A stretch of 64,000 nucleotides of DNA from assembly GCA_903813345.2 (NCBI GenBank), contig CAIIXF020000013.1:344805-408804 (forward strand). Direction: 5' to 3'. Origin of the DNA: Owenia fusiformis (Eukaryota > Annelida > Polychaeta > Sabellida > Oweniidae). Shown one piece after another: positions 44,301 to 53,370 of the stretch (position 1 is the stretch's first letter; each line of letters begins with the position of its first letter). Under the pieces are notes generated by a model. That model was given only the letters and a program-made list of their open reading frames with translations. It was not told the DNA's origin and made no database searches. The position numbers and the translations under genes were made by a program.

Positions 44301-47031
44301 CACCTACCCTAATGAATGCTTTGCTTGGGGCCAGAAAGTGGCAGTTGACTATGAGGGACAATGTAAGGCTGTGGGTACAATAGCCCTAGATGGTGGAGAC
44401 ACCTATTGTGAGGGCATAGACTGCCCTGTGCTGCCAGTGGAACACTGTGTAGCTATTACACCACCAGGGGCATGCTGTCCTATTTGTGGTATGTATTAGT
44501 TATGTTACATCTGGCAATAGATATCACATATTTACATTCGGATCACTTTTTTTTTAACAAATCCATGCAGCTTTTTATTTTAGATGCAACTCCATGCATG
44601 TATGCACTCTATGCATTTAGTCATATTTGAAGTTGAAGACTAAATGGTAGTTGGTATCTGTATAAGATCTGTATAATATATAATCTAGAACTGGAGACCT
44701 ATATGCATAATGTTCTTACACTGAGAAAATAATCTTATATTGTATTTCAGCAAGTGAAATCCGTCTTCTGTACAGTAAGACGCAATCAGATCTTGCCTCT
44801 CATGCTGCTTAAGTTGGACCAATCACAGTGCAGAATGTAATGGAGGCACTGTCGCAGCTGATCTCCACCAAGGAATGTGAGGTGTTTGGCTACCTCAGTG
44901 TGGAGACTGATATTGTAGTGCTCATCATGCCTATCACTCTCAAGCCTACCAGACTTCAGGTACTGTCTTAATGTGTTAACTGCTACTATTTAGATGTTTT
45001 ATTATCCCATCGAACGAAGTTCGGAGGGATATAGGGAACGCCTCCGTCCGTCCTTCCGTCCGTCCGTCCGTACGTCTGTATGTCCGTCCGTCCGTCCGGG
45101 CAATAACTCAAATACCGTTGGCCCGATTTTATTCATATTTTCTACACATATACCCTATGGGAATAGAAGTTCTGCTTGAAAGTCGATTTTCAAAATGGCC
45201 GCTCATTTAAAAATGGCGGCCATTTTAGTGCCGATTTTACAGTAATTTAGGTGCAATATGTAAAACTGTACTAGCAATATGTTTTAAATGTAAAAAAAAT
45301 TATATAGGACATTAATAAAGCTAGAAATGTAGATATTAAAAAAGCACATGGCAGCCATCTTGAAAAATGGCGGCCTTTACTCCTTATTTTACGATTTTTG
45401 CTGTAACTCGGAAAGTAGTGGAGCGATTTTGTTCATATTTGGTATGTGAATACTATAAGCATGGCACACTGTCTAATGAAACTTTTGGTAGAAGGCGGCC
45501 ATTTTGAAAAATGGCGGACATTTTGAAAAATGGCCGCCATTTTAACTTATTTTACTATAACTCTAAAAGTAGTGGAGCGATTTTGTTCATATTTGGTATG
45601 TGAATACGTATAAGCATGGCACACTGTCTAATGACACTTTTGGTAGAAGGCGGTCATTTTTCAAAATGGCCGCCATTTTAACGTATTTTACTATGACTCG
45701 AAAAGTAGTGGAGCGATTTTGTTCATATTCGGTATGTGAATACTGTAAGCATGGCACACTGTCTAATGACACTTTTGGTAGAAGGCGGCCATTCTGAAAA
45801 ATGGCGTACATTTTGAAAAATGGCTGCCATTTTAACTTATTTTACTATAACTCGAAAAGTAGTGGAGCGATTTTGTTCATATTTGGTATGTGAATATGTA
45901 TAAGCATGGCACACTGTCTAATGATACTTTTGGTAGAAGGCGTTTTAATATATTTTACTTTAACTCGAAAAGTAGTGGAGCGATTTTGTTCATATTTGGT
46001 ATGTGAATACTATAAGCATGGCACACTGTCTAATGAAACTTTTGGTAGAAGGCGGCCATTTTTCACAATGGCCACCATTTTAACGTATTTTACTATAACT
46101 CGAAAAGTAGTAGAGCGATTTTGTTCATATTTGGTATGTGAATATTATAAGCATGGCACACTGTCTAATGACACTTTTGGTAGAAGGTGCCCGTTTTGAA
46201 AAATGTTCGATGGGATTCGCTACGCTTTGGCGTTGCCGTTGCCGTTGTTCTGGTTGAAATATAGACAGCTGTAGACAGCCAATGAGCTGATGGAGCTCTC
46301 CAATTAATTCTCTCCCCTTTCAGTGAACCAAAGAACTGAAGACTGAAGAAGTGTTTGTCAAACTTTATTGTGGGCAGAAATCGTTTCAAACAAAACTGAC
46401 ATGATTCTCTCTGGAAATTCTTATTTAATTGGTTTTATGGCTTTTAAATAGATGAGCTAAGTCACCCCGGAATAGCCTGACAACTATATTGTAGCGATTC
46501 AGGACCCAATTTGATCGAAAATGGCATTCATATTATACATTATCACAAGAGCTTAATGCATGCACAGAATTAGCGACGATTAAATCCCATGAAATGAGGA
46601 CCAAGTGATTAAACAGTTGAAGCGACAGTTATGTCCACCATGTGACAACCTTATCTGACTTACTGTAGTCAGGCTATTCCGGTGTGTAAGTACTATGTTA
46701 CCATTCTTTATGGTTACCCTGTTTATTGAATATCCCAGCATATTTAGGCTTGTCTTTATAAAGAAATTTTACATTGTTTGATTTATGGGCCCCATTTATG
46801 TTACAGATCGAGGCATGCAATATAGAAGCTGAGAGGATAGTTTCATTAATAGAATCTAGAAGTCCGACCATACTATCCTATATGCCACTATCTTCTCTGA
46901 TGACGGCTACCCTACGTAACCCTGTTGTCCACCCCCTCAGCAGTGGGGCCATCTATTATTACCCCTCAGTACTACTATGGACAAGTATTATGTTATTTAT
47001 ATTAGAGATCAAGTCAAGGACATTTAGGTGA
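41220..47031 (+). CDS. RECK: RECK orthologue, C-terminal nine coding exons (gene span)
   Basis: This gene encodes RECK (reversion-inducing cysteine-rich protein with Kazal motifs), a GPI-anchored cell-surface glycoprotein that inhibits matrix metalloproteases and in vertebrates serves as a Wnt7 co-receptor. Nine exons (listed separately) have canonical AG/GT borders and consistent phases (1,1,1,1,1,0,1,0). They encode, in order, a cysteine-rich segment, NPCNNSHVC, a CKLGE-type module, a VWC-like segment, three Kazal-type modules (CGANRRTYPSEC, CSVGRIEFNNLC and CGHDGVTYPNEC), a PPGACCPIC segment, the conserved FGYLSVETDIVVLI region and a hydrophobic C-terminal tail. The order matches vertebrate RECK. 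Exons for the N-terminal knot repeats were not found upstream, so the gene is partial here. An in-frame TAA at 44810-44812 interrupts the penultimate exon. Confidence 0.88.
41340..41860 (+). repeat. Tandem copies of an exon-intron boundary
   Basis: The boundary sequence CTTTCTCAATATATAGG plus about 115 bp of intron is repeated at 41344, 41468, 41601 and 41733 (124-133-bp period). Each copy keeps a GT-containing sequence after ATATAG (the third reads GGGGTGTG). Confidence 0.88.
42113..42253 (+). CDS. RECK: RECK exon with the NPCNNSHVC motif
   Basis: Acceptor TTCTATTGCAG, donor AAACAAG|GTAGGT, phases 1 and 1. It encodes TNQCSPNPCNNSHVCVVNSH followed by a C..YLC pattern, a strongly conserved RECK signature. 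Confidence 0.9.
42597..42785 (+). CDS. RECK: RECK exon, cysteine-rich module
   Basis: Acceptor CCTTTCAG, donor CATG|GTACAA, phases 1 and 1. It encodes GCQVGEVSMFTVPVGSYVRV, then CHKVCRCG and CTKHDNCIVG, in the RECK order. An alternative donor 5' of this (GTAG|GTGCAG near 42766) has the same phase and would shorten the exon by six codons. Confidence 0.85.
43028..43075 (+). repeat. Degenerate copy of the next exon's start (decoy acceptor)
   Basis: TTTCAGATCATGGCAATAAG resembles TCCAGATCACGGCAGTAAGT at the true exon start (43086), so the acceptor and the first bases of the exon have been duplicated just upstream. The copy soon meets stops (TAA in ATAAG, frame-dependent) and is not considered an exon. 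Confidence 0.6.
43086..43199 (+). CDS. RECK: RECK exon, VWC-like segment
   Basis: Acceptor ATATTCCAG, donor CTCTCAG|GTACTA, phases 1 and 1. It encodes DHGSKFHTGCNRCVCQAGEV followed by ICSKREC, the pattern of the RECK segment before the first Kazal domain. Too short for an isolated open-frame call, but phase and homology are clear. Confidence 0.88.
43437..43667 (+). CDS. RECK: RECK exon, first Kazal domain
   Basis: Acceptor CACATTGTAG, donor GAGTGTG|GTAAGT, phases 1 and 1. It encodes GLPCNCPAIYDPVCGANRRT then YPSECMARC (Kazal-type), then CQWEPCGQSYKC and CKQYEC. Confidence 0.92.
43977..44104 (+). CDS. RECK: RECK exon, second Kazal-like domain
   Basis: Acceptor TATGTTTCAG, donor TGTAAG|GTATGG; enters in phase 1 and leaves in phase 0. 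It encodes VCNRHHHDPVCSVGRIEFNN then LCQLWASGKDFAHRGHC, a Kazal-like module with a divergent centre, as in vertebrate RECK. Confidence 0.9.
44257..44488 (+). CDS. RECK: RECK exon, third Kazal domain and PPGACCPIC segment
   Basis: Acceptor TTTTACTTTAG, donor TTTGTG|GTATGT; phases 0 then 1. It encodes VCGHDGVTYPNECFAWGQKV, then AVDYEGQC, CPVLPVEHC and PPGACCPIC. The best-conserved part of the gene in the window. Confidence 0.93.
44751..44959 (+). CDS. RECK: RECK penultimate exon carrying an in-frame stop
   Basis: Acceptor TTGTATTTCAG, donor CTTCAG|GTACTG; phases 1 then 0. Upstream of the stop it encodes ASEIRLLYSKTQSDLASHAA; then TAA (44810-44812); then, in the same frame, VGPITVQNVMEALSQLISTK and ECEVFGYLSVETDIVVLIMP, both clearly RECK-like. 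Because homology continues in frame on both sides, only one codon is affected. A sense codon one base away (such as CAA, AAA or GAA) would restore the reading frame, so sequencing error, a haplotype-specific nonsense allele or readthrough are all possible. Confidence 0.8.
45006..46214 (+). mobile_element. 1.2-kb CCCATC inverted-repeat element in the last RECK intron
   Basis: Starts CCCATCGAACGAAGTTCGGA and ends GTTCGATGGG, a 10-bp perfect inverted repeat. A (GTCC)n block follows the head (45044-45098). The body holds about six tandem units with GTAGTGGAGCGATTTTGTTC at about 45414, 45570, 45704, 45860, 45974 and 46109 and alternating ATTTTGAAAAATGGCGG / CAAAATGGCCGCCATTTT blocks that can fold back. 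Same architecture as 39477-40929, different body sequence. Confidence 0.8.
46463..46686. mobile_element. 224-bp MITE with TAAGT target duplication in the last RECK intron
   Basis: Left end CACCCCGGAATAGCCTGAC, right end GTCAGGCTATTCCGGTGTG: inverted termini of 19 bp with one mismatch. The 5-bp TAAGT sits on both sides (46458-46462 and 46687-46691) and is a clean target-site duplication. Confidence 0.85.
46807..47031 (+). CDS. RECK: RECK last coding exon with GPI-anchor signal
   Basis: Acceptor TATGTTACAG, phase 0, stop TGA at 47029-47031. It encodes IEACNIEAERIVSLIESRSP then TILSYMPLSSL, matching the vertebrate C-terminus, followed by a small-residue region (SSGAIYYY) and a hydrophobic run (VLLWTSIMLFILEI) typical of a GPI-attachment signal. 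A short charged end (KSRTFR) follows the hydrophobic run, which is slightly unusual. Confidence 0.9.
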   Translation: MEACNIEAERIVSLIESRSPTILSYMPLSSLMTATLRNPVVHPLSSGAIYYYPSVLLWTSIMLFILEIKSRTFR

Positions 47032-47189
47032 TAGTCACCTTGGTGATACATATACTATACTTGTAAACAGATATCAGTCATATCAGTTGTGCTCACATTT
47101 AACATGAGAAAGTGACCTGCATGGTCATTAGCTGCGCACAATGTCTGATATTTGGATTTAATGATCAAACTTGCAGTCCAGCCAGTAAT
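47032..47189 (+). other. Presumed RECK 3' untranslated region
   Basis: Sequence directly after the RECK stop; the transcript end is not clear. A 66-codon frame (47112-47312) lacks any family signature. Confidence 0.4.
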
Positions 47190-48415
47190 CAATTGGCCCT
47201 AGCAGCTGTGGAAAAGGACCCAATTATAGCATTTATTACCCCATCGCCAAACCCTCAATCTGCCAATCAAAACATTTATAACATGTTATCAAACATTTTG
47301 AAAATATGTTAAGTATATGCTTGAGATGACTTATGGGGTCATAATTCAAATATTCAAAATGTATATAAATTGCATCAAGTTTTAATGTCAATAAGAGTCC
47401 AATATTAAGAACCTCATGTTAAAACTTGCCTGAAATGAGAATGTATATGAGCAGTATTGTAGTTGAGAGAGCTTTGTGTACATATAAGCCTACCATCAAT
47501 AATGTTGTAGAGACAGATCATAGATACAGTTTTAGATTTTGAAATATGTACAGAAATGTATGTTACTTGTATTGAAGCTGCTGTTAACAGCTGATTGTCA
47601 TACAGCTACGTGTATTTAAAACAGCTGTGTTCTACAAACGAATCATAAAATGTGAAATGATATTTAAGAACAGGTTGATGAATAGCTGACAAAGTTCATT
47701 TAATATATTCACTCATATCAATCATACCTCAAATATTGATATTTTTAAAGTTATCAAATTTGAATAATTCAAATTTCTGTGTTTCTGTGTTTTCATTAAC
47801 TTCATTAACTACTTGTACAATATAATATTATGTGAGACAGAAAACAACACATAACTGCTGTATAGATAATCATGCATGATGTGCATTCAATATTTTATTT
47901 ATATCTATTAATCATTTAATTATGTACACTCATTTACTTTCGATAATCATAATTGGTGTGCTTTCATCAGAATTAATCATGTTTGGTATGCTGTCATCGC
48001 AAACAATCATAATTGGCTCACTTCCTTACAAATAATAATGATTGGCATGACTTCATTACAAATAATCATGATTTGTGTGACTTCATTGCAGATAATCGTG
48101 ATCTGTGTGACTTCATTGCAAATAATCATAATTTGTGTGACTTCATTGCAAATGATCATGATTAGTGTGACTTCATTGCAAAAGATGATGATTTGTGTTA
48201 CTTCATTGCAAATAAGCATTGTGTGACTTCATTACAGAAAATCATGATGGGTGTTGCTTTATTATGAATGATCATGATAAGTGTGACTTCATGACAAAAG
48301 ATAATGATTTGTGTGACAAACAATTACAAATAATCATGATTGGTGTGCTTTCATCATATGCATATCCTATGTGCTCTCATCATGTCAGTTATTAAGCATT
48401 CATTTTAGTTTGAAT
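47190..48415. repeat. 1,226-bp direct tandem duplication, copy 1
   Basis: Begins CAATTGGCCCTAGCAGCTGT. The whole block recurs at 48416 with very few differences. It ends in a 30-bp minisatellite (about 48000-48310: AATCATGATTTGTGTGACTT-type units). No gene. Confidence 0.95.
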
Positions 48416-49641
48416 CAATTGGCCCTAGCAGCTGTGGAAAAGGACCCAATTATAGCATTTATTACCCCATCGCCAAACCCTCAATCTGCCAATCAAAACA
48501 TTTATAACATGTTATCAAACATTTTGAAAATATGTTAAGTATATGCTTGAGATGACTTATGGGGTCATAATTCAAATATTCAAAATGTATATAAATTGCA
48601 TCAAGTTTTAATGTCAATAAGAGTCCAATATTAAGAACCTCATGTTAAAACTTGCCTGAAATGAGAATGTATATGAGCAGTATTGTAGTTGAGAGAGCTT
48701 TGTGTACATATAAGCCTACCATCAATAATGTTGTAGAGACAGATCATAGATACAGTTTTAGATTTTGAAATATGTACAGAAATGTATGTTACTTGTATTG
48801 AAGCTGCTGTTAACAGCTGATTGTCATACAGCTACGTGTATTTAAAACAGCTGTGTTCTACAAACGAATCATAAAATGTGAAATGATATTTAAGAACAGG
48901 TTGATGAATAGCTGACAAAGTTCATTTAATATATTCACTCATATCAATCATACCTCAAATATTGATATTTTTAAAGTTATCAAATTTGAATAATTCAAAT
49001 TTCTGTGTTTCTGTGTTTTCATTAACTTCATTAACTACTTGTACAATATAATATTATGTGAGACAGAAAACAACACATAACTGCTGTATAGATAATCATG
49101 CATGATGTGCATTCAATATTTTATTTATATCTATTAATCATTTAATTATGTACACTCATTTACTTTCGATAATCATAATTGGTGTGCTTTCATCAGAATT
49201 AATCATGTTTGGTATGCTGTCATCGCAAACAATCATAATTGGCTCACTTCCTTACAAATAATAATGGTTGGCATGACTTCATTACAAATAATCATGATTT
49301 GTGTGACTTCAATGCAGATAATCGTAATCTGTGTGACTTCATTGCAAATAATCATAATTTGTGTGACTTCATTGCAAATTATCATGATTAGTGTGACTTC
49401 ATTGCAAAAGATGATGATTTGTGTTACTTCATTGCAAATAAGCATTGTGTGACTTCATTACAGAAAATCATGGTGGGTGTTGCTTTATTATGAATGATCA
49501 TGATAAGTGTGACTTCATGACAAAAGATAATGATTTGTGTGACAAACAATTACAAATAATCATGATTGGTGTGCTTTCATCATATGCATATCCTATGTGC
49601 TCTCATCATGTCAGTTATTAAGCATTCATTTTATTTTAATT
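48416..49641. repeat. 1,226-bp direct tandem duplication, copy 2
   Basis: The first 800 bp appear identical to copy 1. About five substitutions are visible in the minisatellite part (for example ATAATGGTTGG for ATAATGATTGG, and TTCAATGCAG for TTCATTGCAG). Very recent duplication or a haplotype-merging artefact in the assembly. Confidence 0.95.
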
Positions 49642-50103
49642 GATCTTAAGTCCTGTTAAGTTATACCTAGATAATTACCATTTATAATACAGAGTAAGAA
49701 ATTAATTGTGATGTATAAAGTGCCATTAATTTGTAGTGTAGTTTGTTTTATGTTGAACAAAATGAGTTCTTTGTATAGTAGCCATGTGTTGATATTATTT
49801 ACAATCTTAGTGTTCAGATTGAAAGAAATTGACAATCAAAACATTTTTGTTAAAATGTTTTAAAACAAAATGATCAGAGATAAGTAATGTAAGAGTGTAC
49901 ATGTTACATCATAATCAAAAAGAGCAGTCATTGTTCAAATCAAACAGAGTAATGTTGAATTATAACTTTGATTCATAGGTTCATAAGTCACAATTAAACT
50001 TAAAATTAAACTCATGTACTGTACGTAGATTGTGCGTAATAAACCTTTCCAATAAAATCTGACACATTTTGGTATATCAAGGATCAACTATGATATTTTG
50101 GCT
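49642..50103. other. AT-rich intergenic stretch
   Basis: No gene. Candidate polyadenylation hexamers (AATAAA at about 50039 and 50054) could serve a long RECK 3' UTR, but this is unproven. Confidence 0.3.
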
Positions 50104-50202
50104 AGATTGATGATGCCATTGGTTGTACTTTTCAAAATAAGCAGTTATTTTTGCTTAAACACATTGCTAGCTACATTATACAACCAATGACATCATGAAT
50201 CT
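50104..50202. mobile_element. About 99-bp hairpin MITE
   Basis: AGATTGATGATGCCATTGGT with TTGTA at the left is the inverse of TACAACCAATGACATCATGA with ATCT at the right, apart from a few bases. A second short palindrome follows at about 50239-50298 (GCATGGTTTAGGTCTATTGT against ACAATACCATGC). Confidence 0.55.
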
Positions 50203-50299
50203 GATTACTATATGGTAGTTTCTTTGATGTTCCAAATGGTGGCATGGTTTAGGTCTATTGTCTTCTTTAGTGGTTTCTAGCTGAAGACAATACCATGCA

Positions 50300-51838
50300 T
50301 CTATTGCAGCATGTACACTGTTATGATGAAAACAACTGTATATTTATTTTACTGTTTTGGTAATCTGTCTTTCACTTGAACCAATAATGGTCAAGTAAAG
50401 TGCTGTGTTAGTACTACTACTTTGCTTACTTTTAAGTATCCCCTACTAAAACATCATAGATGTGAATAATTATATGTTAATTCATTAATATATTTAATAT
50501 TGATTAAAAATCAAGCCAAATATATAGATTGAAACAATCATTAATCAATACATTATTAAGATGCTTGAAAACAGTTTCATTTGTGTTAACAACTTCTCTG
50601 TGGAGTACATTTGTCCTGTATTCTTCCAGTTTTCTGTCAATCATTTCTGTTTTCACAACCTTATCTGCAGATCGTAGTTGTTCAGTGTGGTATTAAAATA
50701 GCTAAATAAAAGTGTATGTATAATCTTTGAAGTATGAATGTACAGAAAACATTTTGTAGGTAAAGTATTTATATATTATTATATATACAGTATTGTAAAT
50801 ATTATATACCGATTGTTTTTAATTAATGACATGAATACATGACAAGCATGTAACATTATAAACTATGTCATATTTATTTCACAAAGTAGTTTAGTAATTA
50901 CAGGATACATTTTGTTATTAAGCAGTTGACAATCTAAAAATCTAACTTCTGCTGTAAAAATGATGAAATATTTGATATTCATGGTCTAACTTCAAAATTT
51001 CTTTTAAAGATGTCTAAATCTTGATCACAACAAAGAATAATCTATCAGGAAAAATATATTTCGTTACCCAAATCATCAATCAACAGTTGTGGATCATAAA
51101 ATGCTGATGAATCTTTTAATTTCACATGATCACAACAGGCAAAAATACAAAATGAACCAGACACGTTAAAGGGTTTGCTAAATAGCTTTGAAATCTAATT
51201 TATGTCTTGTTTTTAATGAGATTTTGTGTTTTTGTCAATATTTTCTTCTATTTAATGGCATATTTGAATTCCTTGTGTACAGGTAATTTTCTATTAAATC
51301 AATGTTAAATCAACTGATTTACACAGTTATTTACCTTTATTCCCAGGTTTTCAAGTTTTCTGAATAAGATAAAGACTATGTTATGCCCATTGATGCAATG
51401 TGAAATCTTTCAAAGTAAATTTTCTCTTTAACGTTTCATAATTTTAAATCATAATCCACATGACAAGATCATGGTTACATGCCGATGGAGTTTTGCACAA
51501 ATCCAAATGGAAATACTTGAGATTAATTGACTTTTTGGTGTGAATTTTCTCCCAATTATTCTTAGCAATCCCCATATTGTTACAAATCGCAATTTTCTAC
51601 AAAATTATTTTTGTAAACCCCGATTTTCTGCAGATTTTTAGAAATCCCGATTTTCTACCAATTTATAATTTAGTTTAGTTTAAAATTGTTGATTTAATTT
51701 TTGTCACCCCTTTTTGCTCACGATTTCTATTTGAAATCCCGATTTATTCTTTGTAAAAGAATTCCAGATTTTCCTGAAAATATCCAGTTTTTCATCTCGA
51801 AAGAAAAATCTAGAATTTTCCTGATTTAAAAAAAGATA
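50300..51838. other. AT-rich intergenic stretch
   Basis: No gene seen. A degenerate short repeat of AAATCCCGATTTTCT type lies at about 51560-51760. Confidence 0.35.
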
Positions 51839-51840
51839 TA

Positions 51841-52156
51841 CTGTACGCCCGGTATTTTTTGCGTGCGATTTAGTTTTGCGCATTTCGCGATTGTGTTAAA
51901 ATTGCAAAAATTAATCATCGCAAATTTCGACAATTAAAGGCTCAGGTGCACTAAGATCTAGAAATCGTAAATCTTATCCAATTATGACATTGGGTAGGTG
52001 TTATTCCTGTAGATAAGTGAAATTAGTTTACAGAGCTTGAAGATTCAGAGTAAAATTGAATTTAAACCTTTGAAATCCGCGAAATTTAATGGCCACGAAA
52101 TTGGTATTTCTCAAAATTTGCAAAATTAAAACTCGCGAAATTAACTGGGGGTACAG
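51841..52156 (-). mobile_element. 316-bp TA-flanked MITE, copy 2
   Basis: Starts CTGTACGCCCGGTATTTTTT and ends in the complement of CTGTACCCCCAGTTAATTTC, with TA on both sides (51839-51840, 52157-52158). Its left end matches the right end of the copy at 2401-2716 and vice versa, so it is the same 316-bp family in reverse orientation. Confidence 0.82.
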
Positions 52157-52609
52157 TATCTTGATTTTTATTTATATTTTACTTGACAGGTATGGGTACG
52201 CTTTGCTGGAAGTTTACTCTTTTCCTTTTATAGTTCTTAAGCTAGACTGTAAAACTGCAATGTATCAATAGATTATGGTCATGATGGTTGTAATGATTAG
52301 TACTGGTTGTTATACTTCAATAAAATGTTTATGGGTAAAATATTTGTTCTGTTCTTACTACTGTACTAGCGATATTAGATATCCTCAGTATAAGTTTAAG
52401 ACTCTGATTTTTATGTCACCAAAAAGAGTGGTTACACTGCAACAAGGTAACTTCTATGAGTTTGTCTCGTTTAAAACACTACCATTCTAAATAACACCAT
52501 GAGCACAAGCTTTTATTGTTCCCCCGTAAAAAATTTAATTTCCAAATGACCTAATTTCATATTTTGAGGATCAAATAAATGGCCAATTTTTTTTATAGTT
52601 TTTGGAGTT
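52157..52609. other. Intergenic spacer
   Basis: Short frames (52089-52271 and 52275-52490) show no motif. A partial GTCACC hairpin head is visible near 52413. No gene. Confidence 0.3.
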
Positions 52610-52731
52610 TAAAATTAGTGAAATAGTGAAAACTAACGATTTGACCTAATTCTTGACCTTTGTCCTAGATAAACATTTGACCTAATTTCCCAGAATGCCA
52701 GATACATTTCTTAGTTGACATGTAAGTTGGC

Positions 52732-53370
52732 TTAAAGATGCACTATACTAAAGGTTCTCGCCCAGACAATCAATGCTGTCCCATTATTATTGCTCATATA
52801 ATATCTTACATACAATTGATATATCTTGAGAACAACTTTTGGGCATATTATTGCCGGTGTAAAAGGGTAGGAGGTCCTATCAAATTATGGTCCTACTCTC
52901 CATTGATTTATATGGTGACCTAAATACAACTCTTTCCCTCATTATCTTATACGCAATCAGGGCCAGTAAGGGCCGTTAAGAAAGGGGACCATAATCCCTG
53001 GGGGACCATCATTTCTTTTACACCGGTATATTGAAAAAATCAACAAAACAACCAACCTTCAGAATAAAACACAATTGATTCCACAACTAGCGAGAGGAAT
53101 CCCCGTTTAGTCACACAAGCGCCCACAAGTGCATTGAACCAGGCAGCCAATCAGGTAAATGATAAACAAATTCAAATACCAATCCGATAACAAGGGGATT
53201 TTCCCGGTAAACTTAAACCTCAGATTGAATTAATTTCATTGAAAATAAAAGCGGAGGATTTGGGACTTCTTTGTTGGTAAGTAGATAGGTGAATATGTGA
53301 TGAAACTCAGTATGCAAAAAGGTCCAGAGGGGTCTTGATTGTGCTTTCCTATAGTATAGAGTCTCTTTAA
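52732..53370. mobile_element. 639-bp TTAA-bounded MITE nested in the HINE-like module
   Basis: Ends TTAAAGATGCACTATACTAA and the complement of TTAAAGAGACTCTATACTAT, so it has inverted termini bordered by TTAA on both sides. It is itself interrupted by a smaller element at 52852-53030. Confidence 0.6.
52852..53030. mobile_element. About 180-bp MITE nested in the previous element
   Basis: Left end TGCCGGTGTAAAAGGG, right end CTTTTACACCGGTATA; inverted termini of about 12-16 bp. The interior has GGTCCTATC and GGGACCAT-type inverted words. Confidence 0.6.

Noticed and set aside
45006-46214. Possible gene in the last RECK intron from frames with VVERFCSYSVCEY repeats
   Set aside because: The frames are produced by the tandem units of a non-coding inverted-repeat element and change frame between units.
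48000-49640. Direct 30-bp repeats considered as a CRISPR-like array
   Set aside because: Units are contiguous without unique spacers, duplicated with the 1,226-bp block, and the genome is eukaryotic.
52732-53370. piggyBac assignment for the TTAA-bounded nested element
   Set aside because: TTAA borders are present, but the termini (AGATGCACTATA) lack the CCCT-type ends seen in the 3066-3408 element, so I left the superfamily open.
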